In this document: piece by piece, positions 1-7,062 of the stretch
Layout: each line of letters begins with the position of its first letter
How positions within the stretch are numbered: position 1 is the stretch's first letter
DNA from: Clostridia bacterium
GTDB taxonomy: Bacteria > Bacillota > Clostridia > DUPQ01
Assembly (NCBI GenBank): GCA_030592355.1
Contig: JAUVJE010000065.1
Coordinates: 1-11,342, forward strand
Length of the DNA: 11,342 nt
Direction: 5' to 3'
Notes under the pieces: generated by a model
The model's input: only the letters and a program-made list of their open reading frames with translations
Database searches by the model: none
What the model was told of the DNA's origin: nothing
Position numbers and translations under genes: made by a program

Positions 1-200
1 AAGCGGACAATGGCCGGCAGAAGCCAGGCAATGAATTAACCCACTGCAGTCGATGGTATTCAAAACCAATTCCCCATAGGCCGGTGACAATGTAACCCAC
101 AATGCTAACATACATGATATCTCCAAACTCATCACCGGCTCTTATCTCCAAATCTTTTCTCTTAAACTCTTGACATATTTTTGACCGTCGACAAAACCAT
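1..200. other. No recognisable gene
   Basis: I see no confident gene in this stretch. A minus-strand frame is open from about position 190 past the window edge, and a plus-strand frame is open from the edge to a TAA at 94-96. Neither translation resembles a family I know, and neither has a clear ribosome site. The strong plus-strand terminator that follows at 201-230 would fit a plus-strand transcript entering from the left, so the plus reading could be the tail of an unseen gene. That is inference only. Confidence 0.3.
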
Positions 201-230
201 GGATCGTGCTCCCCCGCACGATCCTTTTTT
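201..230 (+). terminator. Rho-independent terminator, plus strand
   Basis: A perfect 9-bp stem, GGATCGTGC (201-209) with GCACGATCC (216-224), closes a 6-nt loop and is followed at once by six T (225-230). The opposite strand has only a poor U run after the stem, so this ends plus-strand transcription. It faces the minus-strand comF gene and would insulate it from a convergent transcript. Confidence 0.85.
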
Positions 231-240
231 AAGCGACGTA

Positions 241-273
241 CCGCAGGATGAAGTCCGAGGAACATCGCTGCGG
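241..273. other. Stable hairpin downstream of comF
   Basis: CCGCAGGATG (241-250) pairs with CATC-G-CTGCGG (263-273): ten base pairs with one bulged G and a 12-nt loop. There is no T run on either side, so it is not a classical terminator. It could be part of a structured RNA, a 3'-end stabiliser of the comF transcript, or a DNA-level palindrome. Confidence 0.45.
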
Positions 274-293
274 GAATGAACGACATTACAAGG

Positions 294-327
294 ATTGCCT
301 GATGCATCGGTGCCGGTTCATGGCAAT
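294..327. other. Nested hairpin just past the comF stop
   Basis: ATTGCC (294-299) pairs with GGCAAT (322-327). Inside it TGA pairs with TCA, and GCA with TGC around a TCGG loop. It starts 7 nt after the comF stop when read on the minus strand. No U run follows, so it may protect the 3' end of comF mRNA or be a weak terminator. Confidence 0.35.
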
Positions 328-334
328 GTTATGG

Positions 335-973
335 TTATCTTTTTCTATTAAATGGCGTATGGGCGATTACAGCAGTTTCAACTTTTGCTGCTCCCGCAGC
401 TATCAGTGTTTTTTTACATTCTCCCAAAGTACTTCCTGTTGTAATAATATCATCTATAAGAAGTATTCTCATTCCCTTTACTATATGTTCATTAGCTAAA
501 AATGCACCGTTTAAATTCTTCTCTCTGGAATTTTTAGACAAATCCGCCTGCTTCTTTGTTTTCATCGTTTTATAAAGCGCATTTTCTCTGCAGGGGAATC
601 CAAGAATTTTAGATATTTTTCTTGCCGCAATACCGCTTTGATTGTAGCCTCTTTTCCCAATATCCTTTTTATGCATTGGCACATATGTTATCAAATCAAT
701 CTCTATATCTTTATCCAAAAGGAGGCCTCCCAGGAGACCTGCCATTTTTTTTACTGCGCCTGGTTTTCCAGCGTATTTTGCTTTTTTTAGAATTTGGGAT
801 ATTTTTTTATCATATTCAAATACATACCATGTATACCCTATTTTTCTAAGATAAATTGACAGGGAATTATAACATTCTTTGCAGAATCCATGTACTCTGT
901 CATCGGACAACCTGCCGCAGTATATACATCCTGACGGGAAAATAAGATTGAGTAAATTCTTGAAATCAGCCAA
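335..973 (-). CDS. comF: ComF family protein (phosphoribosyltransferase-like)
   Basis: ComF/ComFC proteins support natural DNA uptake and recombination in Firmicutes, probably in the cytoplasm, although many non-competent bacteria also keep them. The N-terminus has the typical zinc-binding pairs, CIYC at about residues 16-19 and CKEC at 31-34. The C-terminus has the PRPP-loop motif ILLIDDIITTGSTL at about 170-183. The length of 212 aa is normal for the family. I chose the TTG start at 973 because AAGGAG lies 7 nt upstream (981-986). An in-frame ATG at 1018 would lengthen the overlap with recD2 and lacks a comparable site. The TTG start lies inside the end of recD2 (8-nt overlap), so translation is probably coupled. 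The family call is firm; the start and the exact role are less certain. Confidence 0.9.
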   Translation of the reverse strand: MADFKNLLNLIFPSGCIYCGRLSDDRVHGFCKECYNSLSIYLRKIGYTWYVFEYDKKISQILKKAKYAGKPGAVKKMAGLLGGLLLDKDIEIDLITYVPMHKKDIGKRGYNQSGIAARKISKILGFPCRENALYKTMKTKKQADLSKNSREKNLNGAFLANEHIVKGMRILLIDDIITTGSTLGECKKTLIAAGAAKVETAVIAHTPFNRKR

Positions 974-3142
974 TGAACATCTCCTTAAGTCCCGAGTATC
1001 TTGGTTTTTTATTATCATTGCTTATCATTGATATCAGCACCTCTTTAGAGCCGATAATATAGAGCCTTTTTACCGCCCTGCTGACTGCAGTATAAAGCAA
1101 ATTTCTATTCTGCAGCAGTTTATTAACACCATAGAGCGGCATTATAACCACATCATATTCGCTGCCTTGGCTTTTATGTACTGTAATGGCATATGCTGTT
1201 TCAAGCTGGTCTGCCTCGGAATAGTCGTAACAAACGGTTTTTTCATTATCGAAAACCACAGTTATTTTTTCTGAAGTAAAATCGATTTCCTCCAGAAAAC
1301 CAATATCGCCGTTATATATGCCGGTTCCTTCACCATAATAGCATGTATAAATTATCTCATAATTATTTTTTATCTGCATTACCTTGTCACCTTCACGAAA
1401 GGTCCGGTTAGAATATTTTTTTTCATGTTTCCCGGGTTTTTCAGGATTGAATGCATTCTGCATCATTACGTTCAGATTTATGGTTCCCGTATCACCTTTT
1501 TTACCAGGAGTAATAACCTGAATATCCTGCGAAGTTTTCATTTCCTTCATAATAATTTCAGTCATTCTAGTGAAAATATTCCTGCTGTTTCGTTCTTCGA
1601 TAAATATGAGACTTCCATCGTCAGGATTCAGATCAGGCATCATACCGTTGTTTATGTCGCGCGCGAGCATTGGTATGGAGCTACCTGTTTCCTGTCTGTA
1701 AATATTCTTTAAAATTGTACACTCTACAACGCCTGACTCTATTATGTCGTGAAGCACTTTTCCGGGGCCGACCGCAGGGAGCTGGTCAACATCCCCAATC
1801 AAAATCAACCGTGTACCGGCTTTGACTGCTTTCATCAACGATTGCATCAACTCAATATCAACCATAGACATCTCGTCAATTATAACCACATCTGTATCAA
1901 TTGGATTAATTTCATTCCTTGAAAATTGCATTTCTCCCTCATCGCCTATAAAATCAATCTCTAAAAGCCTATGAATCGTTTTAGCATTTCTCCCGGAGGA
2001 TTCCTGCATCTTTTTTGCCGCCCTTCCCGTGGGTGCAGCCATTCTATAGCTTTTACCAATTTTTTCAAATACGCCAATCAACGCTTTTATTATTGTGGTT
2101 TTACCTGTTCCGGGACCTCCTGAAATTACAGACACACCATTGCTAAACGCGGATATGCATGCCTGAGTCTGAATCTCATCAAAATCTACATGAAGCTCAT
2201 CCAGACATTTTACCAATGCATATTCAATCTTTTCACTGTAAGTAAAATTCATGGAAAAAAGCTTCTTTATTTTATCTGCAACATATTTTTCAGCTTTATG
2301 CATTTCTGTCAGGTAAATACATTCTTCAACAGCCGTAAGAATTTTTTCGTCCAGCATGACATCAATCTGAGGTTCTATTAAGCTGTCATCAATGCCCAGA
2401 ACTTTTCTGCATGAAAGAAGAAGTATTCCCATCGGAAGAAATGAGTGACCTGAACTTTTTCCGCGTCCCAAGACATAGCGGATACCTGCGCATATGCGGG
2501 AATCGCTTTGCATATATTCACCAAAATCATCATTCTCCATCCGTGCAATACCATCCGCCTGCTTAAAATTCAAACCGAATTTTTCTGATATGAGAATATA
2601 CGGATCCGCCTTAATTTTTTCAACAGCATTATCACCAAGATACTTATAAGCCTTCGCTCCTTTTGCAGGGCTTAGTCCATATCCCGTGAAAAATAATATT
2701 ATCTCAGAAAGAGCTTTCTGATTTGAAACTGCTTTCCAATATCAAATGCTTTGGCGGAACTTATTCCTTTAACTTCCGCAAGCCTTATCGGCGATTCCTC
2801 AAGTATTTTCGCGGTGCCGGTGCCAAACTTGTCTACAATTCTCTGAGCGGTAACAATTCCCACACCTTTTACAAATCCTGATGACAGATACCTGACCAGT
2901 GCATCATTTTTATCCGGCATATTTCTTACGAAGCTCAATGAGGCAAATTGCCTGCCGTATTTTATATGATTTTTCCAGCCGCCCGTAATTTCAAGGTTCT
3001 CCCCTGGTCTGAGAGCAGGAAAAGTCCCCACGATTGTTATAGAAGATCCTTCGCAGTTTATTGTAAATACAGAGTAGCTGTTTTTTTCATTATGAAAAAT
3101 AATATCTTCAACGCCACCGCTGATGGTAATGGGTTCTTCCAT
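966..3142 (-). pseudogene. recD2: RecD2-like 5'-3' DNA helicase, frameshifted
   Basis: RecD2 is a superfamily 1B, ATP-driven 5'-3' DNA helicase used in DNA repair without RecBC. The upstream part (3142 to about 2736) has the N-terminal OB-like region and helix-hairpin-helix stretches (GFVKGVGIVTA; LAEVKGIS). The downstream part has Walker A GGPGTGKT, Walker B VVIIDEMSMVD, GDVDQLPAVGPG and the late motif AITVHKSQGSEYD. The reading frame shifts by -1 around 2733-2735. In the first frame translation stops at TAA 2699-2701, after about 147 residues. The second frame is open straight through the junction to the TGA at 966-968. Restoring one A gives a 725-aa protein, the normal RecD2 length. I start at ATG 3142, whose product begins MEEPITISGGVEDIIF like other RecD2 proteins; an upstream in-frame ATG at 3226 overlaps metK and is unlikely. 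As written, the helicase domain is not expressed in frame. It lies 80 nt after metK and overlaps comF. Confidence 0.85.
2733..2735 (-). other. Frameshift position in recD2
   Basis: Minus-strand codons run GAT ATT GGA AAG CAG. Reading GGA AAA GCA GTT instead, with one more A in the run at 2733-2735, keeps RecD2 homology going (IGKAVSNQKALSEI). This is consistent with a 1-nt deletion. The site is not a canonical slippery heptamer, so programmed frameshifting is unlikely. Confidence 0.75.
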
Positions 3143-3165
3143 ATATCCTTCTATCCTTACATCTT

Positions 3166-3211
3166 CATCCACACATCCCAAGCATCCACACATCCCAAGG
3201 ATGTATGGATG
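3166..3211 (-). repeat. Tandem 17-bp repeat and hairpin between metK and recD2
   Basis: CATCCACACATCCCAAG occurs twice in tandem (3166-3182 and 3183-3199). It is followed by GATGTATGGATG (3200-3211), which pairs with the first 12 bases of either copy. On the minus-strand RNA this is a 12-bp stem with one G-U wobble and a 5-nt loop. No U run follows, so it is not a classical terminator. It may moderate readthrough or stability between metK and recD2. Confidence 0.7.
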
Positions 3212-3222
3212 AAAGTTTGTTA

Positions 3223-4380
3223 TCAAAGTAATTCTTTTAATTTATCTGCTTTGTCAGTTCTTTCCCATGATAAGTTCAGGTCGCTTCTGCCAAAGTGGCC
3301 ATATGCAGCTGTTTTTGCATATATTGGCTTTCTCAAGTCCAAACTGCTGATAATTCCGGCTGGACTCAGATCAAAAATCTTTCGTACTGCTTTAATAATA
3401 GCCGCTTCATCAGTTTTTCCTGTTCCAAATGTATCCACATCAATAGAAACCGGTTGTGAAACCCCTATGGCATATGCGAGCTGAACTTCACATTTATCGG
3501 CTATTCCAGCCGCAACAATATTTTTAGCTACCCATCGGGCTGCATATGCAGCAGATCTGTCAACTTTACTGGGGTCTTTTCCACTGAAAGCTCCGCCTCC
3601 GTGCCTTCCCATTCCACCGTATGTATCAACTATGATTTTTCTTCCTGTTAATCCGGCATCGCCCTGCGGACCGCCGATTTCAAATTTACCGGTGCGATTA
3701 ACATGAATAATTGTGTTTTCATCCAGCATCTCAGGGTCAAGCACCTTCTCAATCACTTCACGTTTTATATCACTAAATATCTGTTCTTTTGATATTCCGG
3801 GATTATGCTGAGCAGCTATAACTATAGTATCTATTCTTACAGGTTTATCGTCAATATATTCAACTGAAACCTGTGACTTGCCATCGGGTCTGAGATAATC
3901 AAGCACACCGCTTTTCCTGGCTTCCGTCAATCTTTTTGCTAATTTGTGAGCTGCAATTATTGGATAAGGCATCAGTTCTTCAGTTTCATTGCATGCATAT
4001 CCGAACATCATTCCCTGATCTCCGGCCCCCTGCTTGTTTTCATCATCGAATGAGTGGTCTACCCCGTCCGCAATATCCCTTGACTGTTCGTCAATTGCTG
4101 TAAGAACCGAGCAGGTGTCACAGTCAAAACCATATTTGGCTCTTGTATAACCAATTTCTTTTACTGTTTTCCGTACAATCCTGGGTATATCCACATAACA
4201 ATTGGTTGTTATCTCACCCATAACCAAAATCAATCCTGTGGTGGTTGCAGTTTCGCATGCTACTCTCGCAATAGGATCACACCTTAATATTGCATCTAAA
4301 ATGGAATCAGAAATTTTATCGCACATTTTATCCGGATGTCCTTCTGTCACTGATTCTGATGTAAAAATATGTCTTTTCAT
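3223..4380 (-). CDS. metK: S-adenosylmethionine synthetase
   Basis: MetK makes S-adenosylmethionine from ATP and methionine in the cytoplasm, supplying the main methyl donor of the cell. The 385-aa product is close to the usual length. It shows the N-terminal GHPDK (14-18, with the ATP-binding histidine), signature GAGDQGMMFGYA (118-129) and the glycine-rich loop GGGAFSGKD (261-269). The ATG start at 4380 has a perfect AGGAGG (4386-4391) 5 nt upstream. The gene sits directly behind a SAM-I riboswitch with its own terminator, so it should be repressed by its product. I see no lesions. It is the first gene of a probable metK-recD2-comF transcript. Confidence 0.97.
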   Translation of the reverse strand: MKRHIFTSESVTEGHPDKMCDKISDSILDAILRCDPIARVACETATTTGLILVMGEITTNCYVDIPRIVRKTVKEIGYTRAKYGFDCDTCSVLTAIDEQSRDIADGVDHSFDDENKQGAGDQGMMFGYACNETEELMPYPIIAAHKLAKRLTEARKSGVLDYLRPDGKSQVSVEYIDDKPVRIDTIVIAAQHNPGISKEQIFSDIKREVIEKVLDPEMLDENTIIHVNRTGKFEIGGPQGDAGLTGRKIIVDTYGGMGRHGGGAFSGKDPSKVDRSAAYAARWVAKNIVAAGIADKCEVQLAYAIGVSQPVSIDVDTFGTGKTDEAAIIKAVRKIFDLSPAGIISSLDLRKPIYAKTAAYGHFGRSDLNLSWERTDKADKLKELL

Positions 4381-4391
4381 TTAAACCTCCT

Positions 4392-4418
4392 AAAAAAATT
4401 ACCCTCTGACAAGAGGGT
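4392..4418 (-). terminator. Riboswitch terminator upstream of metK
   Basis: On the minus strand ACCCTCT (4412-4418) pairs with AGAGGGT (4401-4407) around TGTC, followed by AATTTTTTT (4392-4400). The competing antiterminator is visible: CTGACA at 4431-4436 can pair with TGTCAG (4406-4411), which uses the terminator loop and part of its stem. The U run abuts the metK AGGAGG site. With SAM bound, the aptamer should free the terminator to form. Confidence 0.88.
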
Positions 4419-4425
4419 TTTGCTT

Positions 4426-4505
4426 CTCATCTGTCAGGAATTAGCACCGTACATATGCCGGTTGCCGGACTTCATCGGGCCTGTCCCTCTGCCTCTCTTG
4501 ATAAG
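4426..4505 (-). promoter_or_regulatory. SAM-I (S-box) riboswitch aptamer
   Basis: The minus strand carries the conserved S-box core in order: CTTATCAAGAGAGG, GCAGAGGGAC, GGCCCGATGAAG (kink-turn side), CCGGCAACC, GGTGCTAATTCC, then GATGAG. P1 is CTTATC (4500-4505) with GATGAG (4426-4431), including one G-U pair. The aptamer binds S-adenosylmethionine. Together with the terminator and antiterminator just downstream it forms a complete OFF switch for metK. The match to the known consensus is nearly perfect, so I am very sure of the class. Confidence 0.97.
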
Positions 4506-4559
4506 GTTATCGCTATTAAATTAATCCGGGTCAACCGGGTATTCATCATTCATTTTATT

Positions 4560-4588
4560 ATTATACTACACTTAAGCTCCTGCATAAA
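4560..4588 (-). promoter_or_regulatory. Probable promoter of the metK leader
   Basis: A perfect TATAAT lies at 4560-4565, with a weak -35 TTTATG at 4583-4588 and 17-bp spacing. Transcription would start near 4553, about 48 nt before the aptamer. A second candidate, TTGACC (4529-4534)-17-GATAAC (4506-4511), has a better -35, but its start point would cut into aptamer helix P1, so I rank it lower. Confidence 0.45.
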
Positions 4589-6380
4589 TTGTTTCAAACT
4601 CATCTTCTTCAATTTTTTCTTTTTCAAGAAGCGTTTCAGCCAGTTTTGTGAGTATATCTATTTTATCCTTTATAATGTTTTTTACCTTTTTATATGAATC
4701 GCTGATTATCATCTGAATTTCTTTATCTATCAGTGATGCCAGTTCCTCGCTGTAGTTTTTCACATGACCGTAATCCCTGCCGATGAAGACTTCCTCCTGT
4801 TGGTCGAATACGATATTTTCAAGGGTTTTACTCATGCCGTATTTAACAATCATATCACGGGCAATCTGGTTAGCTCTTTTTAAATCGTTTGAAGCGCCCG
4901 TACTGATTTCACCCAGTGCTATTTCTTCTGCGGCACGTCCTCCAAGCAAGGTCATTATTTCTTCAATGAGCTGTCCTTTTGTATAGAAATATTTATCTTC
5001 ATTTGGTCTTGACGATGTATAGCCTCCGGCCTCTCCAACCGGAATTATCGACACTCTGTCCACTTTTGAGGTGGTTGAAACCGCCTTTGTGGTTATTGCA
5101 TGACCGGCCTCGTGGTATGCGGTAAGCTTTCTTTCAATAGGATTGACTGTTCTGCTTTTCTTTTCAGGACCCATGGTAACTTTGAATATTGCTTCTTTAA
5201 TTAGCACCTCTGAAATTTTTTCAAGGTTTCCCCTCGCTGCCAATATAGCTGCTTCATTCATGACATTTTCAAGGTCCGCTCCCGTAAACATCGGTGTGAT
5301 TTTCGCAATGTTTCCAAGATTTACATCTTCTTCTATAGGTTTATTCTTTGCATATATTTCAAGAATTTCTTCCCTTCCTTTAGTGTCTGGATAACTGACC
5401 GTGACTTTCCTGTCAAACCGCCCCGGCCTTAGCAATGCGGGATCAAGAATATCCGGTCTGTTTGTAGCAGCCATAATTATTATGCCTTCATTGACGCCAA
5501 AACCGTCCATCTCTGCAAGAAGCTGGTTTAATGTCTGTTCACGTTCATCATTACCTCCGCCAAGGCCTGCTCCTCTATGGCGTCCGACTGCATCTATCTC
5601 ATCAATAAAAATTATACATGGCGAATTCTCTTTTGCCTGCTTGAACAAATCCCTGACACGGGACGCTCCCACCCCGACAAACATTTCAACAAAGTCCGAA
5701 CCACTGATACTGAAAAACGGAACACTCGCCTCGCCTGCAACTGCCTTGGCCAGAAGGGTTTTACCTGTTCCGGGAGGGCCTACCAAGAGTACGCCTTTGG
5801 GTATGCGAGCTCCTAATTTTATATATTTTTCAGGCGTTTTAAGAAAATCAACAATTTCCTCAAGTTCTTTCTTCTCTTCATACGCCCCCGCTACGTCCAA
5901 AAAAGTTTTTTTCTTGTCTTTATCGGTAACCAGCTTGGCTTTGCTTTTTCCAAAACTCATGGCCCGGTTCTGTCCGCCCTGGGATTGCTGCATTATAAAG
6001 AACCAGAACACAATGAACAGACCTACCAATATGAGCGATGGTATAAGTGAAAGCCACCATGGAGCCGGTTTGTCAGGTATAAAATTTATTTCAAGATCCG
6101 GCTGCTTTATCTGAGCTGCTTCAAGGGTCTCCTGAAGCATTTCTACGCTGCCGTAATCTACCAAAAAGGTATACTGGTCACCAAAAATCGAAGTCCTTAG
6201 CTCAACTGTCGCCGTATAAATTTCAATATCAACTTTACTTACATTTCCCTTTTCAATTTGGTTTAAAAATTGCGAATAAACCATTTTGTCGGGCACTTCG
6301 TTTGTTCCCATCAAACTTGCCACTAAAATAGCTATTAAAACCAGAACTATATAAAAACTAATATTTTTGTAAATCTTCAA
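4572..6380 (-). CDS. ftsH: ATP-dependent zinc metalloprotease FtsH
   Basis: FtsH is the membrane-anchored AAA protease that degrades misfolded membrane proteins and selected regulators. The 602-aa product has the standard plan. It has an N-terminal membrane segment (about 7-25), an extracytoplasmic domain, and a second segment (about 109-130). The AAA module has Walker A GPPGTGKT (201-208), Walker B IIFIDE (256-261) and an arginine-finger region ending RPGRFDR. The protease has HEAGH (423-427), with D499 as the likely third zinc ligand. Start: TTG at 6380, with AGGAGG (6387-6392) 6 nt upstream. Only 129 nt separate it from the end of the original hpt frame. It has its own plausible promoter, so it may be expressed both with and without the upstream genes. 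Confidence 0.97.
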   Translation of the reverse strand: MKIYKNISFYIVLVLIAILVASLMGTNEVPDKMVYSQFLNQIEKGNVSKVDIEIYTATVELRTSIFGDQYTFLVDYGSVEMLQETLEAAQIKQPDLEINFIPDKPAPWWLSLIPSLILVGLFIVFWFFIMQQSQGGQNRAMSFGKSKAKLVTDKDKKKTFLDVAGAYEEKKELEEIVDFLKTPEKYIKLGARIPKGVLLVGPPGTGKTLLAKAVAGEASVPFFSISGSDFVEMFVGVGASRVRDLFKQAKENSPCIIFIDEIDAVGRHRGAGLGGGNDEREQTLNQLLAEMDGFGVNEGIIIMAATNRPDILDPALLRPGRFDRKVTVSYPDTKGREEILEIYAKNKPIEEDVNLGNIAKITPMFTGADLENVMNEAAILAARGNLEKISEVLIKEAIFKVTMGPEKKSRTVNPIERKLTAYHEAGHAITTKAVSTTSKVDRVSIIPVGEAGGYTSSRPNEDKYFYTKGQLIEEIMTLLGGRAAEEIALGEISTGASNDLKRANQIARDMIVKYGMSKTLENIVFDQQEEVFIGRDYGHVKNYSEELASLIDKEIQMIISDSYKKVKNIIKDKIDILTKLAETLLEKEKIEEDEFETIYAGA

Positions 6381-6421
6381 AAACTTCCTCCTGCCTATTG
6401 GCTTGCATCATGTTACCACAG

Positions 6422-6450
6422 CAAACCGCAATATACAATCTAACGGTTTG
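6422..6450. promoter_or_regulatory. Inverted repeat in the ftsH leader
   Basis: CAAACCG (6422-6428) and CGGTTTG (6444-6450) form a perfect 7-bp inverted repeat with 15 bp between. It lies downstream of the likely ftsH promoter and about 30 bp before the ribosome site. It could be a repressor operator or an mRNA hairpin. It is not a CIRCE element and does not match the CtsR direct-repeat site. Confidence 0.4.
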
Positions 6451-6459
6451 TACTATACA

Positions 6460-6487
6460 TTTATACCCCGGAATACCACATATTCAA
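6460..6487 (-). promoter_or_regulatory. Probable ftsH promoter
   Basis: TTGAAT (6482-6487) and TATAAA (6460-6465) are spaced by 16 bp on the minus strand and match 4/6 and 5/6 of the sigma-A consensus. The start point would be near 6453, giving a leader of about 70 nt that contains the inverted repeat. A weaker alternative is TTGTAT (6433-6438)-17-TAACAT (6410-6415), with a TG extension. Confidence 0.4.
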
Positions 6488-6509
6488 ACCATAGATATAC
6501 TTTTTGCTA

Positions 6510-6608
6510 TTAATCAATCAGTCCTTCGTAAATCTCTTCTTTTAATACACATATCTCAGGTAGATTCCTGTACTTCTCATCAAAATCAAGACCATATCCC
6601 ACAATAAA
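6510..6608 (-). pseudogene. hpt: Orphaned C-terminal coding region of hpt
   Basis: Reading past the TAA at 6609-6611 in the same frame gives FIVGYGLDFDEKYRNLPEIC, then about a dozen more residues, to TAA at 6510-6512. This is the conserved C-terminus of hypoxanthine phosphoribosyltransferases, including the VGYGLD and YRNLP segments next to the purine and metal site. It stays open for 32 codons, which shows that the hpt stop is recent or an error. Confidence 0.85.
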
Positions 6609-7058
6609 TTAATCGGGAATATCCATTCCTTTATAATTCACATCTATAGGGTTTTTTCTCCTGGAGGGTTTATCAAAAGCAACACATACCTTCACACTGG
6701 CCGGCGCCCGTAGTGTAAGGAATTCTTTAAGATAATTGAGGGTAAGGCCTGTATCCACAAGATCTTCCACCACGATTACATCCTTGCCTTTAATTTCCAC
6801 GTCTATATCATTGATTATTTTAATCTGGCCGCTGGAGACAGTCCCCGAGCCATAGCTGGATGCTGTTATTGTACCGAATTCAACTGGTATTGAGATATTA
6901 CGCAATAAATCTGCTAGAAAAATAAGGCAGCCTTTCATCACACCTATTAGAACAAGCTGTTTTCCCTCGTAATCTTCGGATATTTGAGCGGCAAGTCGTT
7001 TTACCATGACTTCAATTTCAGCTTTTGTAATAAGCACCTTTTTCACATCTTCCAGCAT
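6609..7058 (-). CDS. hpt: Hypoxanthine phosphoribosyltransferase, truncated
   Basis: Hpt salvages hypoxanthine and guanine by joining them to PRPP to give IMP and GMP in the cytoplasm. Visible are the pyrophosphate-loop region GVMKGCL (39-45), the flexible loop SSYGSGTVSSG (67-77) and the PRPP motif VIVVEDLVDTGLTL (94-107). The product is 149 aa instead of about 180: it stops at TAA 6609-6611, right after GMDIPD, where the family has lysine (AAA). The lost part holds the conserved base- and metal-binding C-terminus, so the enzyme is probably inactive as written. I chose ATG 7058 because AAAGGGG (7067-7073) is 8 nt upstream; an in-frame TTG at 7076 would overlap tilS. It begins 4 nt after the tilS stop, so it is in the same operon. 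Confidence 0.9.
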   Translation of the reverse strand: MLEDVKKVLITKAEIEVMVKRLAAQISEDYEGKQLVLIGVMKGCLIFLADLLRNISIPVEFGTITASSYGSGTVSSGQIKIINDIDVEIKGKDVIVVEDLVDTGLTLNYLKEFLTLRAPASVKVCVAFDKPSRRKNPIDVNYKGMDIPD

Positions 7059-7062
7059 TTCT

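Noticed and set aside
1..132. Possible partial gene on the minus strand starting at ATG 132
   Set aside because: Two minus frames are open here and neither resembles a known protein; no convincing ribosome site separates them.
973..1018. ATG at 1018 as the comF start
   Set aside because: It lacks a good ribosome site and gives a 53-nt overlap with recD2, whereas the TTG at 973 has AAGGAG at ideal spacing.
2720..2740. Programmed -1 frameshift in recD2
   Set aside because: There is no canonical slippery heptamer and recD2 is not known to me to use recoding; a single lost A is simpler.
3143..3226. Upstream ATG at 3226 as the recD2 start
   Set aside because: It would overlap the end of metK and translate the tandem repeat into a Cys/Gly-rich tail not seen in RecD2; ATG 3142 fits the family N-terminus.
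5401..6114. 237-codon plus-strand frame inside ftsH
   Set aside because: It is antisense to the conserved AAA domain of FtsH; the minus-strand reading has all family motifs.
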